NCBI RefSeq assembly: GCF_034676705.1
Contig: NZ_JAUCBS010000002.1
Coordinates: 196,001 to 260,000 of the forward strand
Length of the DNA: 64,000 nucleotides
Direction of reading: 5' to 3'
Source of the DNA: Gemmobacter sp.
GTDB lineage: Bacteria; Pseudomonadota; Alphaproteobacteria; Rhodobacterales; Rhodobacteraceae
Shown: piece after piece, positions 8,331-18,100 of the stretch
Position numbering within the stretch: position 1 is the first letter of the stretch
Layout: every line of letters starts with the position of its first letter
The notes under the pieces: generated by a model
Seen by the model: the letters and a program-made list of their open reading frames with translations, nothing else
Told to the model about the DNA's origin: nothing
Databases searched by the model: none
Program-made: the position numbers and the translations under genes

Positions 8331-10431
8331 GGCCGTTTCCTTCGCGCAGAACGATCAGGGCATCCAGCGGCACCACCCCCTGCCCCACCGGCATCACCCG
8401 CACGGGGTTCAGGTCGATGCTGTCCACCGCATCCGCATGGGCGGCGGCAAAGCGCGACAGATCCGACAGGAACTGCGCCAGCGCGTCCACATCGGCCGGT
8501 TCGGCGCCCCGCGCGCCTTGCAGCAGGGCATAGCCCTTGATCTCGCGGATCATGCGATGCGCCTCGGCCACGCCAAAGGGGGCGGCGCGGAAGGTCACAT
8601 CCTTCAGCACCTCGACAAAGATCCCGCCCAGGCCGAACATCACCACCGGGCCCAGCACCGGATCCAGCGCGGTGCCGACGATGCATTCGACGCCGCCCTG
8701 CACCATCGGGGCCACCGCGATGCCTTCGATCCGGGCACCCGGCGCCTTGTCGGCGGCGCGTTGCAGGATGGTGGCCGCGGCGGTCCGCGCCTCGTCCGCC
8801 GTCTTGACATTGACGATGACGCCGCCAACCTCGGTCTTGTGGGCAATGTCGGGGGAGGAGATTTTCAGCACCACCGGGAACCCGATACCCGCCGCCGCCG
8901 CGCCAACATCGCCGCCGGGGGGCACCAGCGCCTCGGCCGGGAATTTCAGCCCGGCTTGTGCCAGCACGGTCTTGGCCGCCGCCTCGGACAGCGGGCCTGC
9001 GGGCAGCGCGATGCGAGGGGCCGGCGCCAGCGGTTCGGCGGCCTGCGCGGCGTCAAAGCCCTGGCGGAATTTCACCAGCGCGCCAAGGGCATGGGCCAGG
9101 GCCGATCCATCCTCATAGACCAGAAAGCCCGCCTCCTCATACCGGCGCACTTCCTCGACCGGGGCCGACATGGTGACGGCGCGCAGCGTGCCGGGCTTGC
9201 CCGTGCCTGCGGCGAACAGGGCGTTGCGCACGCCTTCGGCAAAGGTTTTCGTGCCTGGCCCGGTGCCCAGGATACCGGCCCAGATGTCATAGCCGCCGCG
9301 ATCCAGCATCATCGCCGCGCATTTCGTCATCAGCGACAGATCGTTGCCCGCCTGCCCCGTGGCATCCACCGGGTTGCGCGGTGCGGCGAACGGGATGGCG
9401 GCCTTGAGGTCGGCCTGCGCATCCTCGGGCATCGGCGCCACGTCCAGCCCCGCCGCCTCGGCATCGTCGGCCAGCTGAATGCCGAAGCCGCCCGAGGTGG
9501 TGAAAATGCCGATCTTGTTGCCCGCCGGATAGATCCCGCCGGCGCAGGCATAGGCGATGTCGATCTGTTCCGCCGTGGTCGCCGCGCGATGCGCGCCATA
9601 TTGGCGTAGCACGGCATCGAACACCGCATCCGACCCGGCCAGCGACGCGGTATGCGAGGCCGCGGCCTCGGCCCCCACCGACGAACGCCCGGTCTTCATG
9701 AACACCACCGCCTTGCCCATCTGGCGGGCGCGCTCCAGCGCGTCGATGAACAGGTCGCGGTCCTTGACGCCTTCGGCATAGGCCATCACGACGCGGGTTT
9801 CCGGCCGATCCACCACCCAGCGCAGGGTTTCCGACACGTCGATGTCGCATTCGTTGCCGGTGGTCACCCAATGCGACAGGCCAAGCCCGCGCTGCCGCGC
9901 CAGATGCGCCAGATGCGCGCCATAGGCCCCGCTTTGCGACACGATGGCCACCGGGCCCGCGGGCATAAGGCCCGTGTCCAGCGCGATGGTGAAGGTGCCG
10001 TAATACCCTTCGGCCGGGTTGAAGGCACCCAGGCAGTTCGGCCCCAGCAGGCGCATGCCGCCTGCGCGGGCGGCGGCGACCATGCGGGCCTGAACCTCGG
10101 CCCCCTCCTGTCCGGCCTCGGCGAAGCCGGCGGTAAAGACGATGGCCGCCTTGACCCCCCTGGCCGCGCAATCCTCGACCGCTTGCAGCGTGGCGCCAGC
10201 CGGCACCGCCAGGATCGCCACATCGGGCGCCTGCGGCAGATCGGTGATGGCGCCATAGGCCTTCAGGCCCTGCACCGTTTCGCGCCCCGGGTTCACCGGA
10301 TAGACGGCCCCCTTGAAGCCGCCTTCGCGCAGGTAGCGCAGCGGGCGGCCGCCGATGCGGGCAACATTGTCCGATGCGCCGACGATGGCAATCGAACGCG
10401 GGGACAGCAGGGCAGAGATGGAATCGGTCAA
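8320..10431 (-). CDS. Acyl-CoA synthetase (ADP-forming), acetate--CoA ligase family
   Basis: A 703-residue single-chain ADP-forming acyl-CoA synthetase. Order: CoA-binding Rossmann domain (10-100, IAIVGASDNVARIGG), succinyl-CoA-ligase-like domains (150-290, 300-450) with the phosphohistidine loop SHTASLAG (H260), then an ATP-grasp domain (about 480-700) with FPVVLKISSPDIAHKTEVGG. It interconverts an acyl-CoA plus ADP and Pi with a free acid, CoA and ATP. The start codon is TTG at 10431, with AAGGA 8 bases upstream; MTDSISALLSPRSIAIVGAS begins as expected for the family. The actual acid is presumably the operon's substrate or product. Confidence 0.9.
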   Translation of the reverse strand: MTDSISALLSPRSIAIVGASDNVARIGGRPLRYLREGGFKGAVYPVNPGRETVQGLKAYGAITDLPQAPDVAILAVPAGATLQAVEDCAARGVKAAIVFTAGFAEAGQEGAEVQARMVAAARAGGMRLLGPNCLGAFNPAEGYYGTFTIALDTGLMPAGPVAIVSQSGAYGAHLAHLARQRGLGLSHWVTTGNECDIDVSETLRWVVDRPETRVVMAYAEGVKDRDLFIDALERARQMGKAVVFMKTGRSSVGAEAAASHTASLAGSDAVFDAVLRQYGAHRAATTAEQIDIAYACAGGIYPAGNKIGIFTTSGGFGIQLADDAEAAGLDVAPMPEDAQADLKAAIPFAAPRNPVDATGQAGNDLSLMTKCAAMMLDRGGYDIWAGILGTGPGTKTFAEGVRNALFAAGTGKPGTLRAVTMSAPVEEVRRYEEAGFLVYEDGSALAHALGALVKFRQGFDAAQAAEPLAPAPRIALPAGPLSEAAAKTVLAQAGLKFPAEALVPPGGDVGAAAAGIGFPVVLKISSPDIAHKTEVGGVIVNVKTADEARTAAATILQRAADKAPGARIEGIAVAPMVQGGVECIVGTALDPVLGPVVMFGLGGIFVEVLKDVTFRAAPFGVAEAHRMIREIKGYALLQGARGAEPADVDALAQFLSDLSRFAAAHADAVDSIDLNPVRVMPVGQGVVPLDALIVLREGNGHDA

Positions 10432-10452
10432 AGCGGTGTTCCTTGGCAGCGG

Positions 10453-11346
10453 TCAGGGTGCCGGGGCGGCACCGAAGCGGGGTTCCGGCAGGCCGGTCAC
10501 GCCCAGCCCTTCCAGCGCGAACAGATGCCCGCCCGCCGGATGGCGCGAGATGGCGCGGCCCGACCCCGAATCCTTGATGGAGGTAACGTAAAGCGTGGCC
10601 AGATCCGGCCCGCCAAAGGCGATGCAGGACGGCATGTCGGTGGGCGCCTCGACCAGACGGTCCAGATCGCCTTCGGGGGTAAAGCGGGCGATCTTGCCCA
10701 CCTGCACCAGCGCCACCCACAGGCAGCCGTCGCTGTCCACCGTGGCGCCATCGGGGCCGGAATTCCACGGCCGGGTGTCCACCAGCATCCGCGCCTCGTC
10801 CAGCGGGGCATCATCGGGGGAATAGCGGTAGGCGCGGATCGCGCGGTCCAGGCTGTCGGCGAAATACATGATGCCGCCATCCGGGCTGAACCCCAGCGCG
10901 TTGGAAATGCGGATTCCGTTGGCCAGCATCCGGTGGCGACCATCGGCCGACACGCGCCACAGCTCGGCCCGCGGTTCGGCGAAAATGCCCATGCTGCCAC
11001 AGACGAACCGGCCCTGCCGGTCCACCCGGCCATCGTTGAACCGCACGCGGGCATCGCCCGGTTCGGGGCGCAGCACGGGGTCACAGGCGCCGGTCAGCGG
11101 ATCCACCAGATAGATCCCGTCGACCAGCCCGGCGATCAGCCGCCCGCCGGTGGCCAGCCCCACCGACCCGATGGTCGACGGAACCGAGACCTGCCCGAAA
11201 TCGCCCGATGACGGATCGTGCCAGCGGATCAGGCGCGACACGCCATCGACCCAGTAAAGACGCCCGGCTTGCGAATCCCATACCGGGCTTTCGCCCAGCA
11301 GATCCGGCGTGGGCGACACGCGGATTGCAGTTACCTTGCGCGACAT
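10453..11346 (-). CDS. SMP-30/gluconolactonase family hydrolase
   Basis: A 297-residue six-bladed beta-propeller of the SMP-30/LRE family. GESPVWDSQAGRLYWVDG (residues 16-33) holds the metal-binding glutamate, and NALGFSPDGGIMYFADS and GPDGATVDSDGCLWVAL carry the conserved Asn and Asp ligands. These enzymes hydrolyse sugar or other lactones using a divalent metal. The longer in-frame ORF to 11484 was cut back to ATG 11346, where family homology begins. It stands between the binding-protein gene and the acyl-CoA synthetase gene. A lactone intermediate in the pathway is a reasonable inference. Confidence 0.85.
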   Translation of the reverse strand: MSRKVTAIRVSPTPDLLGESPVWDSQAGRLYWVDGVSRLIRWHDPSSGDFGQVSVPSTIGSVGLATGGRLIAGLVDGIYLVDPLTGACDPVLRPEPGDARVRFNDGRVDRQGRFVCGSMGIFAEPRAELWRVSADGRHRMLANGIRISNALGFSPDGGIMYFADSLDRAIRAYRYSPDDAPLDEARMLVDTRPWNSGPDGATVDSDGCLWVALVQVGKIARFTPEGDLDRLVEAPTDMPSCIAFGGPDLATLYVTSIKDSGSGRAISRHPAGGHLFALEGLGVTGLPEPRFGAAPAP

Positions 11347-11404
11347 CTCAGCCTTCCCGGAAAGGCGCCGCGGCGGGGGAGCGTCCGCCACGGCGCGGGG
11401 CCGG

Positions 11405-12634
11405 TTACTTCTTGACCAGCGGGCAGGTGCTTTCGGCCAGCGGGCGCCACGCATCCTCGGCCGCGATCGGGCTGAGGATTTCATAGTAGTCCCACGGGGC
11501 CTTGGACGCGCCCGGGGCCTTGACCTTGGCCTTCAGCATCGGGCGCATGACCACGCCGTCCTCGCGGATCTTCACGTCCTTGACCAGCATGTCGGTGACC
11601 GGCAGTTCGTGCATCTTGGCAACCACGGCCTCGCCTTCATCGCTGCCCGCCGCCGTCACCGCCTTGAGGTAATGGGTGACCGCCGAATGGGTGACCATCT
11701 GGCTTTCGTTCGGGAAGCGGTTCTGGAACGCGGCGCCATAGCGTTTGGCAAAGGCACGGGTCTCATCGTTCAGATCCCAGTAGGCGGCCGAGGAAATGAC
11801 CAGCCCTTGCGTGGATTCCAGCCCGATACCATGCACCGCGTTCACCTGGATGCCCAGCGGCGCCAGGCGCTGGCCGGCGTCGGTGATGCCGAATTCCTTG
11901 GCCTGCTTGATCACGTTCGCGAGGTCGGACCCCGAGTTGGCAATGCCGATCACCTTGGCCCCGCTGGCCTGCGCCTGCAGCAGCAGCGAGGAGAAATCGT
12001 TCGAGTTCAGCGGGTGCAGCGCCGATCCCACCACCTTGCCGCCCGCCGCCTCGATAAAGCGGGTCGCGTCGGCCTGCCACTGCTTGCCGAAGGTATAATC
12101 CACGGTGATGAAGAACCAGGTGTCCATCCCGTCTTCCAGCTGCGCCTGCACCGTGCCCTTGGCGAGCGTATAGGTGTCATAGGCCCAGTTCTGCCCCATG
12201 GGCGAGCATTTCGAGTTGGTGGTTTCCGACGAGGCGGTGCCCGCCAGCAGATACGGCTTTTTCGCCGCCGCCATCACGTCCTGCACCGCCAGCGCGATGG
12301 ACGAGGCCGAGCAGCCCAGGATCATGTCGACGCCGTCCTGTTCGACCCATTTCTTGGCAATGGCCACGCCGATGTCGGGCTTGTTCTGGTCGTCGGCGAT
12401 GACGACCTCGATCGGGGTATCGCCGATCTTGCCGCCGAAATCCTCGACTGCCAGCTTGACCGAGGTCACAGAGCCCGGACCGCAGTTGTCGGCATAGGGG
12501 CCGGACTGGTCGTTCATCACGCCGATGCGGATCACCTTGCCCGACATCTCGGCCATGGCCGGCATCGCGGCCATGGAGGCCGCAGCACAAAGCGCGGCAA
12601 GGCTGATGCCCCGGCGTGCAAACCGTTTGGTCAT
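11405..12634 (-). CDS. ABC transporter substrate-binding protein (Leu/Ile/Val-binding type)
   Basis: A 409-residue periplasmic binding protein of the type I, LivJ-like fold. The signal peptide MTKRFARRGISLAALCAAAS continues to an AMA-E cleavage site near residue 28. The mature part begins KVIRIGVMNDQSGPYADN, the standard start of HAAT-family receptors, and includes GCSASSIALAVQDV and WFFITVDYTFG. No permease or ATPase genes accompany it in this operon. It may feed a transporter elsewhere, possibly the one at 40-47 kb. It sits within a catabolic gene run, so an aromatic or aliphatic acid ligand is more likely than an amino acid; this is inference. Confidence 0.88.
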   Translation of the reverse strand: MTKRFARRGISLAALCAAASMAAMPAMAEMSGKVIRIGVMNDQSGPYADNCGPGSVTSVKLAVEDFGGKIGDTPIEVVIADDQNKPDIGVAIAKKWVEQDGVDMILGCSASSIALAVQDVMAAAKKPYLLAGTASSETTNSKCSPMGQNWAYDTYTLAKGTVQAQLEDGMDTWFFITVDYTFGKQWQADATRFIEAAGGKVVGSALHPLNSNDFSSLLLQAQASGAKVIGIANSGSDLANVIKQAKEFGITDAGQRLAPLGIQVNAVHGIGLESTQGLVISSAAYWDLNDETRAFAKRYGAAFQNRFPNESQMVTHSAVTHYLKAVTAAGSDEGEAVVAKMHELPVTDMLVKDVKIREDGVVMRPMLKAKVKAPGASKAPWDYYEILSPIAAEDAWRPLAESTCPLVKK

Positions 12635-12714
12635 TGGTCTTCCTCCGATGTTGGTCCCGCGACTCTGCGGTCGGGGGCGCATAAGTCCCGGCTCCTCCAC
12701 CGGGACGAACTCAG

Positions 12715-13473
12715 TCACGAAAAGGCGAAGGTCATCGCCCCGTCGACAAACAGCATGTCGCCGCTGATCCAGCTGGCCTCGTCGCTGGCCAGGAAAACGG
12801 CAGCGTTGGCAATGTCCTGCGGTTCGCCCAGCCGGCCCAGCGGCACCTTGGCGCGGCGGCGTTCCCAGCCATCCTCGGTCACCACCATGTTCGCGCCGTC
12901 GGTCCGGGTGGACCCCGGCGCGATGGCGTTGACGCGGATGTTGTCGGGGCCGAATTCCGCCGCCGCCGACCGGCTGGAGGCTGCGACAGCCGCCTTGATC
13001 GCAGAATACATGATACCATGTTTCATCGCGATCACCGCCGAGGGCGATGCGATGTTGACGATGGCCCCGCCCCCGGCCCGCCGCATCTGCGGCAGCACGG
13101 CCTGATAGCCCCAGATCACGCCCTTGAATCCCACGTCGATCATGCGGCCGATCATGGTTTCGTCCTGATCCTCCAGCGGGCCATAGCGGTTCCACATGGC
13201 GTTGTTCACCAGGATCGTGGTGGGGCCGAACGCGGCCTCCAGCTTGTCGGCGGCGGCGAATACCTCGTCGCGTTTCGCCACGTTGCCGACCAGCGCAATC
13301 GCCTTGCCGCCGGCCGCGCGCACCGCCTCGGCAGCGGGTTCGGCGACCTCGGCCTTCAGATCCAGGATGCCGACGGCGGCCCCTTCGCGGGCATAGGCCT
13401 CGACGATGGCACGGCCGATGCCACGGCCACCCCCGGTTACCAGCGCAACGCGCCCTTCAAGCCTGCGAGACAT
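12715..13473 (-). CDS. SDR family oxidoreductase
   Basis: A 252-residue classical short-chain dehydrogenase. TGGGRGIG (residues 13-20) binds NAD(P); VNNA (89-92), S143, and Y156-x3-K160 complete the active site. The fingerprint PGSTRTDG replaces the more usual PGxxxT run but keeps the fold. ILDLK after the second strand puts an acidic residue (D38) where NAD-preferring SDRs have one. It is the first gene of the minus-strand run and faces the IclR gene across a 309-base divergent spacer. Substrate unknown. Confidence 0.9.
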   Translation of the reverse strand: MSRRLEGRVALVTGGGRGIGRAIVEAYAREGAAVGILDLKAEVAEPAAEAVRAAGGKAIALVGNVAKRDEVFAAADKLEAAFGPTTILVNNAMWNRYGPLEDQDETMIGRMIDVGFKGVIWGYQAVLPQMRRAGGGAIVNIASPSAVIAMKHGIMYSAIKAAVAASSRSAAAEFGPDNIRVNAIAPGSTRTDGANMVVTEDGWERRRAKVPLGRLGEPQDIANAAVFLASDEASWISGDMLFVDGAMTFAFS

Positions 13474-13782
13474 GTCTTCCCCCTTCCGTTCCAGACCGGC
13501 AGGATGCAGGCAGCCGGGCGCCGGCCAGACGGCCTGCGCGCAACCTGCGCCCTGACGATGACGGCTCTCCCCCCGGCGGACACCCGGGCCGGGCAGCCCA
13601 TCCCCTCCAAGGATGCAGCGCCGGATATTCCCGGATCTCCGGTTCGCGCCACGGGGCGAACCTTGACGAAGACCAGCATGTCATGCGCATCTTTGCCGGA
13701 CCACAGTTTTTCATGCATGGCGCCGAGTTTCACGCTTATGAAAGCCGGCGCCTGCGGGAACGGTGGCAGGGGAGGATCGGGA
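13474..13782. promoter_or_regulatory. Divergent control region between SDR operon and IclR gene
   Basis: This 309-base non-coding spacer must hold promoters for both directions. I see a TTGACG at 13663-13668 without a good -10 at 17 bases. The arms TTTCAT (13709-13714) and ATGAAA (13738-13743) form an inverted repeat about 40 bases before the IclR ATG. GGGGAGGA (about 13770-13777) is a strong ribosome binding site for the IclR gene. No ORF here has codon use or homology to support it. Confidence 0.5.
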
Positions 13783-14562
13783 ATGCAGCCGTCACAGGTG
13801 AAATCGGCCACAAGGGCCATTGAAATCCTTGAATATTTCAAGCTCAGCCAGCAACCGCGGTCCATGTCGGAACTGGCCAACGACCTGAGCTATCCGCAGT
13901 CCAGCACCACGGTTCTGCTCAAGACGCTGGTCAAGCTGGGCTACCTGAACTTCGACCGCCGCAGCCGGGTATATTTCCCGACGCCCAAGGTCACCTCGCT
14001 GGGCGACTGGATTCCGCGCGCGCTGTTCGGGTCGGGGCAGATTCTGGATGCGCTGAACGACGTGCATGCCGCCACGGGCGAGGGGATCTTCATCGGGGCC
14101 AAGAACGACGTCTATCTGCAATACATCAAGACGCGGAACTCCATCCACGCGCTGCGCTTTCACATCGACGAAGGCACCATCCGCCCCATCACCCGGTCGG
14201 CCGCCGGCTGGATGCTGATGACGACGCTGAGCGATGACAAGATCGACAACCTGGTCCGCCGCGCCAACATTGCCACCGCCAATCCGGCCGAACGGGTCAA
14301 GGTGCGCGACATCATGGACCGGGTGACGGAAATTCGCGCGCGGGGCTATGCCCATGTGGCCAACATGCCCTTTGCCGGCGGCGCGACCATTGCGGTGCTG
14401 CTGCCGGTGCAGGTGCAGGGCCAGCCGGTGACGCTGGCCCTGGGCGGGGTGGTGGACCGGGTGAAGACGAACTTCGACCGCTACCTGGCCGCACTGCAAT
14501 CGGCGGCGCGGTCGATCCGGCCGGAACGCGATTTCGACACGCCGATCCAGATCGAACTGTAG
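13783..14562 (+). CDS. IclR-family transcriptional regulator
   Basis: A 259-residue regulator. A winged HTH occupies residues 5-65 (ATRAIEILEYFK, MSELANDL, SSTTVLLKTLVKLGYL), followed by an IclR effector-binding domain (80-255) with ITRSAAGWMLMT and VANMPFAGGATIAVLLP. Such proteins bind a small organic acid and usually control an adjacent divergent catabolic operon. The start was set at ATG 13783 behind a strong ribosome binding site; an in-frame extension to 13018 lies across the opposite gene and was rejected. The target is probably the SDR-to-98-aa-protein run; whether it activates or represses cannot be told. Confidence 0.88.
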   Translation: MQPSQVKSATRAIEILEYFKLSQQPRSMSELANDLSYPQSSTTVLLKTLVKLGYLNFDRRSRVYFPTPKVTSLGDWIPRALFGSGQILDALNDVHAATGEGIFIGAKNDVYLQYIKTRNSIHALRFHIDEGTIRPITRSAAGWMLMTTLSDDKIDNLVRRANIATANPAERVKVRDIMDRVTEIRARGYAHVANMPFAGGATIAVLLPVQVQGQPVTLALGGVVDRVKTNFDRYLAALQSAARSIRPERDFDTPIQIEL

Positions 14563-14568
14563 CGGGCG

Positions 14569-15036
14569 CTACGCCCGCTCGATCAGCCCCGAATAGCAGC
14601 CCCGTTTCGCGTAATGCGCGTGGATCCAGGCGATGTCGGGGTTGTCGAACAACCGCAGGATCAGCGGCTGGATGGCGTCACCTTCGGCCAGGTCGGCATC
14701 CAGGATGAAGCCCCGGTCGTCGAACCCGCGCAACGCGACGATGCGGCGGCGCATCACGTCGGGCACGGTATCCAGCGCCTCGTAGGGGGTTTCGGCGCCT
14801 TCCTTGACAAAGATCGCATGGCGCGAGCGGTAGGGCGAGGATACCGGCAGGTGTTCGTAGTTCAGCAGCAGCGCGGTATCGCCGGGCGCCAGATCCTGCA
14901 TCGTGATCCGGTCGGGAAAGCCCGGCTGTTCATCCACATGGTATCGGACCACGCCCTGTTCGGCCAGCGCGGCATCGGACAGGCCATAGTATTTGCGGAA
15001 CGGGTCGGGGGTCAGCCCCCGGATGCGGAACGTCAT
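14569..15036 (-). CDS. DUF1203 domain protein
   Basis: A 155-residue cytoplasmic protein matching DUF1203, function unknown. It has a conserved beginning FRIRGLTPDPFRKYYGLSD and a central LLNYEHLPVSSPYRSRHAIF and ends YAKRGCYSGL. The start at 15036 has GGAGG at 5 bases; a longer reading to 15384 would run across the intergenic palindrome and was rejected. It converges with the IclR gene, 6 bases apart. DUF1203 proteins look like small enzyme-like folds, but no catalytic site is established. Confidence 0.78.
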   Translation of the reverse strand: MTFRIRGLTPDPFRKYYGLSDAALAEQGVVRYHVDEQPGFPDRITMQDLAPGDTALLLNYEHLPVSSPYRSRHAIFVKEGAETPYEALDTVPDVMRRRIVALRGFDDRGFILDADLAEGDAIQPLILRLFDNPDIAWIHAHYAKRGCYSGLIERA

Positions 15037-15120
15037 ATCTGCCTCCATGCGTTGCATGGGGGCAGACTGGCGCAAGGCGGCACGCCAGGCAGCCCGGTTC
15101 CTGCGCATTGCGGGGGGGAG

Positions 15121-15187
15121 GGGCGGGGTGAACCCCGCCCTACGGCTCTCGGCCTGGGTGGTTCGTAGGGCGGGGCTCACCCCGCCC
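15121..15187. repeat. 24-bp intergenic inverted repeat
   Basis: The left arm 15121-15144 begins GGGCGGGGTGAACC. The right arm 15164-15187 is its reverse complement with one mismatch. The 19-base spacer makes a long hairpin (stem 24 bp). It lies after ftsK's stop on the minus strand and upstream of the DUF1203 gene. It could act as a REP-like element or ftsK terminator; no T-tract follows. Confidence 0.75.
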
Positions 15188-15196
15188 CCGGGGATC

Positions 15197-18100
15197 TCAG
15201 TGTTCCGGCAACAGGATTTCGCGCTTGCCGACGTGGTTCGCGGTGCTGACCACGCCCTGATCCTCCATCTGTTCGACCAGACGCGCGGCTTTCTGGTAGC
15301 CGATGCCCAGCTTGCGCTGGATGTAGCTGGTGGAACATTTCCGGTCGCGCGCCACGATGGCCACGGCCTGATCATAGAGCGCATCGTCGGAATTCTCGCC
15401 GCCGCCCAAGCCCAGCACCATGTCGATGTCGTCGGCCTTTTCCTCGTCCACCCCTTCGACCACGCCCGACATATAGGTCGGCGGGCCGAAGGATTTCAGG
15501 TGGTTCACGATTTCCTCGACCTCTTCGTCGGAAACAAAGGGCCCGTGGATCCGGCTGATCCGCCCGCCGCCGGCCATATACAGCATGTCGCCCATGCCCA
15601 GCAGCTGTTCGGCGCCCATCTCGCCCAGAATGGTGCGGCTGTCGATCTTGGACGTGACCTGGAAGGAAATCCGGGTGGGGAAGTTCGCCTTGATCGTGCC
15701 GGTGATCACATCGACCGAGGGACGCTGCGTGGCCATGATCAGGTGGATGCCCGATGCCCGCGCCATCTGGGCCAGCCGCTGGATGCAGGCCTCGATCTCT
15801 TTGCCGGCCACCATCATCAGGTCGGCCATCTCGTCGACGATGACGACGATATAGGGGAAGGGCTGGGGTTCGAATTCGTCGGTCTCGAACACCGGGTCGC
15901 CGGTTTCCTCGTCGAACCCGGTCTGGATGGTGCGCTTGAACAACTCGCCCTTGGCCAGCGCCTCGCGCACGCGGCCGTTGTAGCCCTCGATGTTGCGCAC
16001 GCCCATCTTGGACATCTTGCGGTAACGTTCCTCCATCTCGCCCACGACCCATTTCAGGGCGACGACCGCCTTCTTCGGATCGGTTACGACGGGCGACAGC
16101 AGATGCGGGATGCCGTCATAGACCGACAGTTCCAGCATCTTGGGGTCGATCATGATCAGCCGGCATTCCTCGGGCGTCAGCTTGTAAAGCAGCGACAGGA
16201 TCATGGTGTTGATCGCGACCGATTTGCCCGATCCCGTGGTCCCCGCGATCAAGAGGTGGGGCATCTTGGCCAGGTTGGCGATGATCGGTTCGCCACCGAT
16301 GTCTTTCCCCAGCGCCAGCGGCAGCCGCATGTTGCTGTCGCCAAAGTCGCGGGCGGCGATGATTTCGCGCAGCACCACCTTTTCGCGGTGGGCATTCGGC
16401 AGTTCGATCCCGATGACCGAACGCCCCGGCACGGTCGACACCCGCGCCGACAGCGCCGACATGCTGCGCGCGATATCGTCGGCCAGACCGATGACGCGGC
16501 TGGCCTTCAGGCCCGGCGCCGGTTCCAGTTCGTACATGGTGACCACCGGACCCGGGCGGACCGAGACGATCTCGCCCTTGACGCCGTAGTCGTCCAGCAC
16601 GTTTTCCAGCATCCGCGCGTTTTCCTCCAGCGCCTCGTCGGACAGGTGGTGGCGCTGGATGGTGGCGGGGTTGGTCAGCAGGTTCAGCGGCGGCGCCTCG
16701 TAGGCGGGGGCGGCGCGTTCATCGAATTTCAGGCGCGGCTGCGCCTCGGCCTGGGCCTGGCGCGACGGGGGCGCCAGCTTGCGCGCCGGGTGCTGCACCA
16801 CGCCGCGCTTGATGTCGGGCGCGACCAGCGGGGCACGCTGGGCGGCCCAGGCATCGGGGATGGCGTCGTCTTCGTCTTCGACGTAGTCGTCGTCCTGCGC
16901 GGCATCCAGCATCTGGCGCGCCGTCTGCTGGGGTTCATCCTCGGCCGGGCTTGGCCAATCGTCATCCAGCGCCCATTCCTCGGGCGGCAGGTCGTCGGCC
17001 AGCGGGGTTTCCACCATCTGCGGCAGGTCGTCCCACACGGGCGGGGCCGGCCAGACGGTGCCGGCCGGGGCGCGGGGCAGCACCGGCGCCTCGACCGGGC
17101 CGGGGGTCACGGCCAGCCGCATCGGCGCGGTGGCGGCTGCGGCGGCACGGGCCTGCGCGCCGGCAACGGCCCGCGACAGCGCCGGAATGGCCGGCAGCGC
17201 ATCGCCCCGCGGGCCGCGCACCACGGGCGGTTCGGCGCGGGCACCCGGGGGTGCCGGCACGGCCTGCCGGGTCTTGGCGCGGATCGCATCGGAAATGCGG
17301 GCGCGGATGCGGTCTTCGCCCGGCGCCTCGATCTGGCCATAGGCGGCGATCGGCTCGATCAGTTCGGGGTCGGGGTCGGGCACGCGGCGGATCAGCCCGG
17401 CTACCCGGGCACGCAGGCCCTGCACGGCATCGTCCGTGGCCTGCATCGGCGGTTCCGCCCGGCGCGGGGCGGCCATGGGCAGGGTCTCGATCAACTCGTC
17501 CATCGACGGCGCCTGCCGCGCGCTGCGGCGCGCCTGCGCGCGTTCCTTCAGCCGCAGGCCCATGCCCGCCGCCCCCGAGGCCGCGCGCAGCCCCATCATC
17601 TGCAACCCGCTCAGCGCCCAGCCATACAGCACGATGGTGCCGATATAGAGAAACCGGGCGATGGTGCGCAGTTCTTCCTTGTCGAAGCCCAGGGTAAACA
17701 GCCCCGCCGCCAGCAAGGCACCCGCCAGCATCAGGGATATCAGCTTCAGCGCCACGCCCAGACCCATCGGCGCCGCGCCCAGCATGGCGCCCAGCACCGT
17801 ATCACCCAGCAGGCCGCCAAGGCCAAAGGAATGCACCCAGGCATTTCCCGGCACATGCGTTGCCGCATAGGCCGCCGCCAGGATCACCAGCGTCCAGGCA
17901 AAGATCGCCCGGCCCATCGCCCGATCCTCGCCCCGGTGCAGCATGAAGCGCAGGCCCCAGGTGCCAGCCAGCACCGGCAGGCTCCATGCCCCCAGGCCCA
18001 GAATGATGATCAGCGTCGAAGACACCGCCGCCCCGATCCGCCCCATCGCATTGCGCGCGGGTTCGTCGGTGGCCACCATCCAGCCCGGATCGTCGGGCGA

